From positions 3,279,001 to 3,343,000 of the forward strand of contig NC_062251.1 of the NCBI RefSeq assembly GCF_905475465.1: a stretch of DNA of 64,000 nucleotides. The letters are read 5' to 3'. Shown here in pieces: positions 23,001-35,000 of this stretch. Each line of letters starts with the position of its first letter. The stretch's first letter is position 1. Source of the stretch: Pieris napi (Eukaryota > Arthropoda > Insecta > Lepidoptera > Pieridae). The position numbers and the translations under genes are program-made. Below the pieces are notes generated by a model. The model was not told where the DNA came from. It saw only the letters and a list, made by a program, of their open reading frames with translations, and made no database searches.

Positions 23001-26000
23001 GAAGTCAGCAGAAGGTCCAACAAAGAGGGTTTATGACCATCCACATCTGGTATTCGCGTAATCGCAGGGACCATTTGTGTCAGGTCGTAGGCTAAAGCAA
23101 AGTCGTGAAAGGATCTTCCCGCGTGATCGGTAGTTTCAGAGCCGAGCCAATCGGCATGGTGGGCGTTAAAATCGCCAAGTATCACGATTTCAGCGGTAGG
23201 AACCCTTTCGAGCAGGGAATCTGTAGCCATTTGGATGTGCTCAATGAGTCGGTCAGTTTCGGTATTTCCGCTATGGGACCTATACAGGCATGCGTAGAAT
23301 CGCGGATGGTCATCGCAGTCTACGCGCAGCCAGAGGTTAGATAGGTCCCTTCCTTCAAGCGTCCCGAGGCGACGAGAACAGATATCCTCTCTGACGTACA
23401 CGCAAACTCCAGCCCGCGGCACAAATGAATGTTCCAATTTGTACCCCGGGTAGGAGAGGTAGGAAGTATCAGCCGGGGAGGAAATCTGAGTCTCGGTAAG
23501 AAAGAGCAAGGCCGGCTTCGCAGTCTCTAAATGGTAGTGGACAGCGTTTATGTTGGAATTGAGCCCCCTAACATTTGTGAAGTCCACGGCGAGTGTGGAC
23601 GGGGGTGCCTTTGTTAAATTGCTCCGTTTGCCCCGAGAACGATTACTGTTGTTATTATCAAGCGCAGAATTGCCCCCCCCAGAATACGAAGGGCAGCCTG
23701 TGCGTCCACCACCGGGTGCTGTGTGTCCCGGTGTTGGACGCCCAGAGGGGGATTCTCCACCGCGAGCGCGTGTGGTACCCCCCTGGGGTAGTTTCTGTTT
23801 TTTCTGCACCTTCATATTTCTTGTAGAGGGGGGGGGGGGGAGGGGGATGGGCTCCGGGAGTCTCTCTCACCGCACGAAACGCGACTACAATAGGGCGAAC
23901 CTATTGCTTCACTTCACGCCGGTTTTCTGAGAGACAGTGGTACTGCCCCGGTCGTGCCTGCCCATTTGGCTGAAGCCCGAAGGCAACAGCATGGCACTCC
24001 CACTAGGAAACAATTGAAGCAGATACAGAAATCTAAGGTCCTGACCTAAAAAGCTTGTAGCTTTAAATAACAAATTATCAATAACTACTAAAGAATATCG
24101 CGAAGATATTAAAGGATTTAATTTTTCAGATTCTTGCTGTTATGCTCTGTGGTGGGGATGGCGGCAGGGATGACACCATTCCTGAATACAGACGGTAAAA
24201 TTACAAAAGTTTTTCATGTTAACAATGTCCCCTTATGGAGCTTGTCTCGTAAACTTTAATTTTTTGTTAATAGGTACGCATGGCGTACCCGGTAATCCAT
24301 TCCGCGTCAGCGACTTTATACGCAGTAAGTAGACCTTTTTTTTCTTGCTTATTTAATACTAGTAGACTTGGCCAAGCGTTGCTGTGGCTAAGATTTTTAT
24401 TATATTACATAGTAGTAAACTATTCAAGAGAAACGGCACGAGAACACCAATCCACCATGCTTTTTTGGTGGTTTTACCAAAAAATTGTAGCTTATGTGAA
24501 ACGTTGGTATTTATTTTGATAAGGATCAATACCTAGGTACGAATAAAGAGCCTTTTCTAGCGGTGGTATTTTAATAAAATCAATTAATAAAAGGACGCTT
24601 ATTGTGACGTGACTATAAAAGATAGAGACATGCTGTCGCGACATTTTTTATAGATAGTGTGTCCTGAAAAATTGTAATATTTCATTTTGTTCTATCATTA
24701 ATAGTTTTCGCAGCGCACTCGACTGAAAGAAGTTTTTTGTTTATTTTTTTACACCTTGGGTTAGATTATTCAAGTTTTAGTAAGTATCCCTAACTTTTTG
24801 AAAATGAAACATATAAGCCTATATAACTTGGGAATAGTGTAGCTTGCCAACGGTGAAAGAATTTTTGAAATCGGTCCAGTAGTTTCGGAGCCTATTCATT
24901 TCAAACAAACAAAAAATCAAATCTTTCCTCTTTATAATATTAGTATAGATGAACACACTAGTTTATATATAGGATCATACTGTTCAATGAGCACCAATCT
25001 TTTATTATACCATTATAGTTAACTTATATGTCAATGAAAATTAGACTATTGAATATTATTCGATCACTACCACTGTCCTTTATAGTCCTATCCTAGCATT
25101 GTGTATGTAAAGTATGTATGTGTGTATATACTCTTTTGTCTGTTTATGTAAATATTGTAGCGGCTGCCAAAAAATTTAATTGAAATAATAGTTGTAGTTA
25201 GATTTTAATACAATGTAAAGTCTTTATAAAGAATTTCAAGGGAATTTTTGACGTGATAATGTCTTTAAAATCGTTTTAGTCGGGTGACATGTTCAGAAAC
25301 TTGTGTCACACCAACACCTCACGAGCGCGATCGCAGGTATAACGAGAGAGAGACGGACCGATCTCCCGTCTCATCTCGAGCGCTGCCAGTCATTCCGTGA
25401 ATGTATGAAGAAAAATGTATATCATAGTCGAATAAGTAAACTTGTCATTTTACACCCGAAATTTATCATCAAAAGTGTGAATAAAACGATAGATGTAATT
25501 TAAAATTTGAAAAAATTGTTATCTTCATTAATTCCTTACTTCCCAAAAACTTATAACACCAATAAGACGTTATCACGTAAACATCTCGATCGTAAACCTA
25601 CTTTACAAACAACCAATATTATTTTTTTCGTTATAAAGATCAGATCAGAAGAGATATTTTTTCGATCCGAAAATAAAAAATTATCTTATTTAATTACTAC
25701 AGTCAAAACCGTTTATAACGACATTGAAGGGACCGTCTAGTTGCCGACGTTATATCCGGTAGTCGTTATATCCGGTAGTCGTTATAAGCAATGTCATATA
25801 CACAAGTACAGTACATATGTATAAACATAGTTATATTATCATAGTTATCTATCTAGAATAGGTAGGTATGGGTTATAATATGGTTAATATTATAATATGT
25901 AAACGAGTCAAAAAAGAAACAAAAATATTTATTACGAAATAATTAGGTTTTTTTTTTTTTTTTTTATAGAACGGGGGGCAAACGGGCAGGAGGCTCACCT

Positions 26001-29000
26001 GATGTTAAGTGATACCGCCGCCCATGGACACTCTCAATGCCAGAGGGCTCGCGAGTGCGTTGCCGGCCTTTTAAGAATAGGTACGCTCTTTTCTTGAAGG
26101 ACCCTAAGTCGAATTGGTTCGGAAATACTTCAGTGGGCAGCTGGTTCCACATAGTGGTTGTGCGCGGCAAAAACTGCCTTGAAAAACGCTCAGTTGTGGA
26201 ACGGCGGACGTCGAGGTGATACGGGTGGAATTTCGTATTCTGTCTCGACGTCCGATGATGAAATTCAGCTGCAGGTATTAATCCGAACAACTCCTCTGAA
26301 CACTCTCCATGGTAAATGCGGTAGAAGATGCAGAGTGACCCCACATCTCTACGCAACGCCAAAGGATCAAGCCGCTCGGAGAGGGATTGGTCGTCGACAA
26401 TTCGAACCGCTCTGCGTTGTATACGGTCAAGTGGAAGGAGCTGGTACTGGGGAGCCCCCGCCCAGAGGTGAGAGCAGTACTCCATGTGGGGCCGAATTTG
26501 CGCTTTATATAGTTGCATGCGGTGGCCCGGAGTGAAGTACCGCCTCGCCTTGCTGAGCACACCAAGCTTTTTGGAGGCTAATTTAGCCTTTCCCTCCAAG
26601 TGACCGCGAAACTGAACGTCGTTCGATATGTCAACGCCAAGTATTCCAATGCTGGCTGTGGCTTTAAGAAGAGTGTTTTCGAAAAGAGGAGTAGCGACAA
26701 AGGGTGTTTTTTTAGCGGAAAACGCGCAAACTTGTGTCTTCTTGGGGTTAAATTGGACTAGGTTTTGTCTGCCCCAGTCTGAGACTCCACGTAGTAGAGT
26801 TTCGACTTCAGACACAAGTTTGTTCCGGTACTCATCAACAACTGCCCGAGAAATACCTGCCCGGCCAGTGTAAAGAATATCCCCAGTGCTGTCATCCGCA
26901 TAGCAGTGAATGTTGCTAAGTTGCAACATATCATTGATATGCAGAAGAAATAGGGTCGGGGATAGAACACAGCCTTGTGGGACCCCAGCGTTCACGGGTT
27001 TAAGGTCGGAACATGCTCCGTCGATGACGACCTTGATGCTCCGATCGGCCAGAAAGCTGGAGATCCAATCGCATAATTTCTCGGGAAGCCCATAGGCTGG
27101 AAGCTTCGAGAGCAGTGCTCTGTGCCACACCCGATCGAAGGCTTTCGCTATGTCCAAACTTACCGCCAACGCCTCCCCCTTGGACTCAATTGCTTCCGCC
27201 CACCTATGGGTAAGGTATACAAGGAGGTCACCAGCTGAGCGACCACGACGAAAGCCGTACTGAGAATCGCCAATCAACTGGTGACCTTCTAGATAACTCA
27301 AGAGCTGGCAATTAATAATGGTACAAAAGTAATCAGTCATTTTGGTACGTTTTTTTAGCCCAGTCTCAAATATTTTTTGCATTTTATCCATATGACATGA
27401 GATTTTTCTTCAATAGAAAACACTTTTCCTCTTTTTTGCGACATAAATGCACAATTGCACAGTCTAAACAACACCAACACTTTTAAATCAAACTGTTACT
27501 CACGCAGTCAATTTGCGAACTGAACATGTGTAAAGTATGCAAGGTCAAAATATGGCCGGGAAGAGGTTAGGATGAGGTGGGAGAAAGTGCGTGGGTAATA
27601 ATATGCCTAAATATTCATTCAGTGCTTATAAATAAGATTTAAAATCGTTTGTATTTTTTTTGTTTTGCTGAGAAAAGAAGCAGTTAGTCGTTATAGCCGA
27701 TGAATATCGATAAAATATTCGTCGTTGTAAGCGATATGTCGCTGTATCCGATGTTGTTATAAGCGGTTTGTTTACTGAATAGTTTACTAGGGATTCGGAC
27801 GGGACCATACAATTTGGTTGTAATAACCGATAGGTCGTTGTAAACGATGTCGTTATAAACGGTTTGACTGTATCATTATTCTAAACACATATAGCTTTTC
27901 TTTTACTGGCCATTTTAACCCTAGAAAGATAATCATATTTTGTAATACGGAAAAGATAATCATGCGTAAAATTTACGCAAGAATTTGAATTAGTTGTAGG
28001 TCTAGGTTTAATAGTTTATTTTAATGAACTGTATGTTATTATATATACACATATATTAGAATAATTAATACTGCAGATAATTTTTTAAACTCCTTTATTT
28101 TTACTTAAAAAAAAAGAAAACTTTAAACGTGGTCCGCTACTTCACTGTCGGTGTCCTCACACGAAAGCTCGTCATCACTTTGCATAAGAGCGGCCAGGAT
28201 TTCGTGTTGGTTTCAATTGATACTCCCCATTGTGATATATTATATTTGCCTCAATATCTTTAAAAATGAAATTATAATATTAGTTATAATATAAAGTATT
28301 AAAACAGTACTAAAACTGTCATATAAGCCAAAATCATAAAAGTCACGATAAAGATAATCATGCGTAATTTTGACTCACGCGGTCGTTATATTTCAAAATC
28401 GGTGGCACTTACCTTATTGACACTTACGTCCCGCGGCAGCTCCCAACCACGAATGAGATGTCCTAAACGCACAGCTATGGATTCGCGCTAATTAGAAAGA
28501 TACAGCAATTATTCGAAAACGCATGCGTAAATTTTACGCAGACTATCTTTCCAGGGTTAACAGTTTCAAAGTTTGTTTACGACTGATAATACACGATAGG
28601 TGACGGTGGTGCGTTTAGTAACTGAGACCTAAATTTCAGATTGCAATGTAATCTCAGAATAATGGCAGACGTGTTAATGCAATTAACAATAACAAAGGCG
28701 AGACGGCTGTTGTTTATGACTTCAGGTTTATTTCTTAGAAATTGTAGCACCTCAAAAGGTTATTATACTTAAGTATGTTGTTGATATCTAATATGAAAAT
28801 ATTTCTTCGTTATAGAGAATAGTTGTGATGTTATAAAGAGTGATTATTATATGGGTTTTGTGTTTTACCAAACAAATTTAACACATTTTTTCGTTAAAAC
28901 GAATGACGTTATACCTAGACAGTATAATTGATTAATATAGTAATCAACTAAATGGTTGAATTCTCTCTCAACGTCTATAATGAATTTATTATAGGTATGT

Positions 29001-32000
29001 CGCAGATTCAACGCGATTAATAATTACAAAGTTGGTATCACTACTGTCGTCCCACATTATTACTTAATATTTAAACAGTCAGTGCGCACGTCCGGCGCAG
29101 GCGCCGATCGGAAAGCAACTGAACTCTGAAGTAGGGATGTGAAAAATATACGATTTTTAAAAAAATCGATTTTAATAGATTTTTTTAAAAGTTAAAATCG
29201 ACTTTTTTACGCGATTTTTATATTTGAAATAATCGATTAATAATCGATTATTTTCATAATTGAAAATCAATCATAGTCGATTTTTTATCTGCCACCTCCC
29301 GACATTAACTCTGGTCTTTTAAAACCCGGACCTAGAACTATTAGGGATATTCGATTTACAACGATGTTTACAATGCGATATATTGAATCCGATTCTTTTA
29401 AGATGTATTGATATACTCGATACATTGATGTTTTTGAAGTGAAACTTCTTTATCGGGGTTGGAAAAAAATTTAGTGTAACATTTTTTCGTTACGCGTCAC
29501 ATTTTTCCGTTACGCGCCATGTTGATTTTTGAAGTCAAACTTCTTTATCGGCGTTGGAATGAAAGTTCTTTACCGACGTATGGGAGAAATTTTGTAGCAA
29601 ATCGTCACGTTTTTCGGTTACGCGGCATCTTTTTCTTGTCCCTACCACGGTTGATCCGAAGAGATTCGAAGCCATTAATAACAAAAATATATATAATAAC
29701 GATAACAATGATAGTAATAATTCGATTACGATTAATGAAATTCTGTAATAATCTTAGTAGTAAAAAGGTAAAATGAAATATGTAATTGTATTTGTATTCA
29801 TGTCTATGACAATAAAAGCCTTTGTTAAACTTTATTTAACCAATTTCGTTAAGTTGCATAACGTTTAACGTTTCGTTAAGTAGATCATTTTTCGAAAAAT
29901 AAGGTCATAAAGAAGTTTCACTTCTTACGTGTGTACACCTAGTACACGCACACATTTTTTTTGTAAAACATCGAAAGGATGATAAAACCAGTTAATTTTA
30001 CAAAAACTCAAGTTTGAATGGAACACTATAATTTAAAAGTAAAATAAATTTATTCAGCAGCACAGGACAACATACAATTAAAAAGACAACAAAAATACTG
30101 CAATGTGCTACTGAAAAGGCATACACTCAGCATTTATTAAATTTCACCTAAAATCTATTAAAACGAGATTAAGTTAATTTCGATTATTCTTAAACGTTAA
30201 CTTGTGTTTATAATTTCTATTGTTTATTTTTAATTAAAAAAACCATGAAAAATAAAATATTTAGGGTGTTTATTTAGAAATTAATTAAAAAATTTGGAAA
30301 AAATGGATTAATAAAAAAATCGATTATTTATTAATCGATTTTTCATGCTTAAATAATATTGGTTGTTTGTAAAGTAGGTTTACGATCGAGATGTTTACGT
30401 GATAACGTCTTATTGGTGATATAAGATTTTGGGAAGTAAGGAATTAATGAAGATAACAATTTTTTCAAATTTTAAATTACATCTATCGTTTTATTCACAC
30501 TTTTGATGATAAATTTCGGGTGTAAAATGACAAGTTTACTTATTCGACTATGATATACATTTTTCTTCATACATTCACGGAATGACTGGCAGCGCTCGAG
30601 ATGAGACGGGAGATCGGTCCGTCTCTCTCTCGTTATACCTGCGATCGCGCTTGTGAGGTTTTGGTGTGACACAAGTTTCTGAACATGTCACCCGACTAAA
30701 ACGATTTTAAAGACATTATCACGTCAAAAAATAATCGATTAATGAAAAATCGATTTTTTATGCAGAATGTCACATCCCTACTCTGAAGCACTTCTACGCA
30801 CTACTAACAAATTGACTTTGACAATTGACACATTGACATTTTACAACCTGTAAGTCTATGATATTTTGTGGTGTTGCCATTGCATGGTGTTGCGATTGTA
30901 ATAAAACAAATTACATCGTGTTCTATTATAACCTAATCTCTGACATATATATGTGAGAATGTAGAACAAAACGTCAAATTGTGATTGGTCAACAGAATCT
31001 CTAGTCTAAAACGCGTATATAAATTCAATACGTGTAATGTTAACTGAGATGTGGCCTATTGGTGGGCATGCCGGGGAAATGATTATTTAACCGCCACTTA
31101 AACCTATATTATACTATCTAGGAATGATGGATGGGTGCAAGGAATTCGTGTTCTCCATATGAAACTACCTTTTGGAAGTGGCAATTAGAGTAATTTTTGA
31201 AGTTATACTTCTTTAGGCTCGTTATGTAAAATTGATGAGAGTGAAATTTTAGGATGCGCGCGCACCGTTACACAAAATTAACAGAATGAAGTTGCCAACG
31301 GAAGATGCTACGGCTTTGGACATAATTTAAAAACAACATTCGAATAATAGTAGAATTTATGTTACACTTAATGTAAGAGAATAATAATAAATATTTATTT
31401 ATTTAATTTTTCAAATGTAAACTGAACTTTATTGAGTATATACCTTTTCCAGTCTTTGATTATTTAATTGTAATTCATTATTTGCATGCAATCAAAAACT
31501 ATTTTTAATAATGTCAAAGAAGTATAACTTTTTTCGCGCGTACGTAAGTACACGCACCCTTTTTTTTAAATATATTTCACTTGTAATTTTGACTTTTAAA
31601 AGTGCCTTTTTAATCAGCCTAATTTAAATAAATGATTTGACATTGAGTATGGTCTGTGCTCTACTTGTTTGTGTCATAACGATAATCTGTCATCTTTCGG
31701 CTGTCAGTTTTTAATAGAGTTGTTTGACGTTTGCAATTCTAAATAGATACATTCTACTACATTTTAACTATGCTACATTTCAGACACTTCAGATCGGAGC
31801 GGTTATTGTAAAACAGATCAACAAGTCCTGGGTCGTTGTGTGAAGATATCAGAATGCGCTGAGAAGGACGATGGCGTTGATCGGTCCAAACCTATTTTCT
31901 ATAGGTAGTGGTTTAATATTGTCTCTGGTTTTTGCAAGTTGCTACATTTTTTTTTAAATTAGGATTTCCAGTTCGTTTCGTATTTCTCTGCCTAATTCGA

Positions 32001-35000
32001 TTAATCATAGTTGACAAACTTTACAGCTTACTTAACTAAAATACAAACAAATTTTTGATTTACATATCATGACACAGATAGAGAAATCTAAGGTCCTGCC
32101 CTGCGATTCTGTAACTCACTTTTTGAACTCACACAGCATTCTGAAAAGGATGGAGCTTGTAGTTTATTGTTTATCAGAATGCCAAATCATAAAAGGACTG
32201 CTTCGCGACTGATTTGAGAGCGACTGCTGATGCGAAAACCGCTGTGTGAGTTCAAAAAGTGAGTAACAGAATCGCAGGGCTGGACTAATGAAGTTTTAGC
32301 GCCACTACTTTTTTAAAATTATCAATGGAACGGAGTCACAACTCAGATTGTCTGATTTAAATAAAATTCTCCAGAACTAACGAGAAAAGCTACCCATTAT
32401 GATAACTATGTTAGAAATATCATAGGAATTATTAGCATATATTATTTTATCCTTCAAACAGACCCTGTTTCTTACCGGAGAAATGCTGTCCCCTAAACGA
32501 AGTAATAATAACGACAGCGGCCAAAACCAACGTTTGTGGGTATAGCAACCCATCATCTTATGGATTCGGAGAGTATCCTTGGATGGTGGCAATAATAAGG
32601 TAAATAATTCCAGGGTCATCTAATTAGTCTTTCCTACATCTTCCATTTTCTTCTCTTCTAGTGCACTCAGGCGCCAATTAAAGATTTAAGTTGGCGCCTG
32701 GTAGATAGTATTTAATGAAAAAACTGTTTTTAACGGATTGAAGTTTTGTATTATTTAAATATTTATGTTTTAAAAACACCCTTTCTCTGCAGCTGTGATA
32801 CTTTTTGACATTCAACACCTTTTGTCTTCAGTCACCGAGACCACGCACGCTGTAAAGCACGCGAAACGTCGGATAAATTTAAAATTATGTTAAATAATTG
32901 TAAATTTATAATAACACAAAACTTCAATCCGGTAAAAACAGTTTTTTTATTAAATGTGTAAAGGTTATGTCAGTCAAAGACAATATTATAGATAGTATTT
33001 ATTTATTTATTCACACTTCGTTGCATAAAAAAAAAGTGCGTACAAAGTACACATATAAGAAGTGGAACTTTTTCGGCAAACTAATTTTTAAGTTATATAC
33101 CATAGACTTAATTTATCTTTTATGTCAAGTCTGTTTCTAGTTTGTCTTTGTTATTACTATGCTCTCTTGCTCACGACGAGCGCACATAGCAATCGTGTTA
33201 TTATTTATTTAATTGAATTCAAAAAGTTCTTTAACCAATTACGAACCTTACGGCGACTAATTACAACAAAATCGAGCGCGAGTGACATACACCGTTAAGG
33301 CCGATTTACATTATCTTAGTGTTTAGGAGAGTGCTTTAGTACAACTTGAAAGTTCTTTAGCGTAACGTTTACTAAAGCAAGTAGCGTTTACATGTTTCAA
33401 CTAAAGTACTATCCTAAAGCACTCTCCTAAACACTAAGATAATGTAAATCCACCCTAATTTAGGCCTTTAAGCGAAGCGGTAACCGCTCTTCAGTAACAA
33501 GGACGGAAAATCTACCGCTGTATTTCCGTACCGTACGCACCTGACGGCGGCGCACAAGCAACTCCCAATTTCGTACATAGATCTTTCGTACAATGTGTGC
33601 GGGACTTAGCAGATCTTATCCGAATTTGTCTGAGTCACATAAAGAAGCTACACCACAAATCACTCTTAGTAATAAATGAAAATTACCCGACGATAATGAA
33701 GCGACCAAGTCTGATATTGCTGAAATAAAAAAACAGATGTCTGAAATGCTGGAATTATTAAAATCCTCTAAGAGTGGACAAACTGATAGTATAAAAAAGT
33801 GTGTGTGTACAAAGTACACATGTCAGAAGTGAAACTTCAGCGGCAAACTAATCTTGAAGTGTTGTTCATATTTATACAAATCTAAAAGTTTAGATTTCCG
33901 ATACTTAGAGGGACGGAAAAAGGAAGATATGTTAGGAATTTAATGAATTTAATTGTCATTAAAATATTAAGTGTCGAATAATAAATAATAAATAATAAAT
34001 AATAAATAATAAATAATAAATAATAAATAATAAATAATAAATAATAAATAATAAATAATAAATAATAAATAATAAATAATAAATAATAAATAATAAATAA
34101 TAAATAATAAATAATAAATAATAAATAATAAATAATAAATAATAAATAATAAATAATAAATAATAAATAATAAATAATAAATAATAAATAATAAATAATA
34201 AATAATAAATAATAAATAATAAATAATAAATCACTATGAATTAATAAATTCAACCTACTAGAATACTACGTCTCGGAAAGTATAAATCGGAGAAAATTGT
34301 ACAATAAAAGTATGTTTCTCATCTGAAGACACAGCAAAAAACATATTCTATAATAGGAATAATATTGTCAAGGAACACATCAAAATATTTTCGAATCTTG
34401 CCTCTTATTACACAAAAAAAAGTGTGGTATATGTACGTTTGTTTTATATTCATTATTTTTTGTTTCTTCGTATATCTTTTCAGTTCGTATCCGAAATTTA
34501 TAGTTTTAATATATTATATAGTAAGAAATTAACAAATAAAATTACTAAAAAAAACAAATTAGATTACACGAAATTTACCACTCAACTACTATTATTTAAT
34601 AAAGAACACATAACCACAAATTCAACAACAATAACTGTAAAGGCCGATTTACATTATCATTAGTGTTTAGGAGAGTGCTTTAGGATAGTACTTTAGTTGA
34701 AACATGTAAACGCTACGCTAAAGAACTTGCCTTTCAAGTTGTACTAAAGCCCTCTCCTAAACACTAAGATAATGTAAATCGGCCTTAAGTGACGTCTATA
34801 TTACCTAGGGCGAGCGGCGAAGTGAGCACGGCCATATCGCGCGCCGTGCTTTTATAGCCTGAAAACCAGTTCAGTCCAGTATACCCCACTCGTACGCTTT
34901 AGTTGAGTTTTTTACAGCTTATTATATATGTTTAAAAAAAAATATTTATCTATTCTGAACTCATTGAATTGGTTCTAATACAATACGTACATCTGTGCGC

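Larger units (their letters stand above)
20679..23998 (-). mobile_element. Non-LTR retrotransposon (LINE-1f), near full length, inactive
   Basis: Poly(A) as a T run at 20679-20700. Flanked by ACAAT on both sides (about 20674-20678 and 23994-23998), a possible target duplication. A C/G-rich 5' leader lies at 23816-23998. It carries an AP-type endonuclease and reverse transcriptase in one frame, now broken. It belongs to the Jockey/CR1 group of APE-type LINEs; the exact clade is not certain. Confidence 0.8.
29132..30780. mobile_element. hAT-like non-autonomous element, 1.65 kb
   Basis: TAGGGATGTGA at the left and TCACATCCCTA at the right. Both outer flanks are CTCTGAAG (29124-29131 and 30781-30788), an 8-bp target duplication as in hAT elements. 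The interior has many ATCGATT motifs at both ends. No transposase. Two other elements are nested inside. Confidence 0.82.

Noticed and set aside
33976..34231. CRISPR-like array
   Set aside because: The repeat has no spacers and the genome is eukaryotic.
33882..34253. Long minus-strand frame with repeated IIYYLLF
   Set aside because: It is the translation of the AATAATA array; all frames of a stop-free 7-mer stay open.
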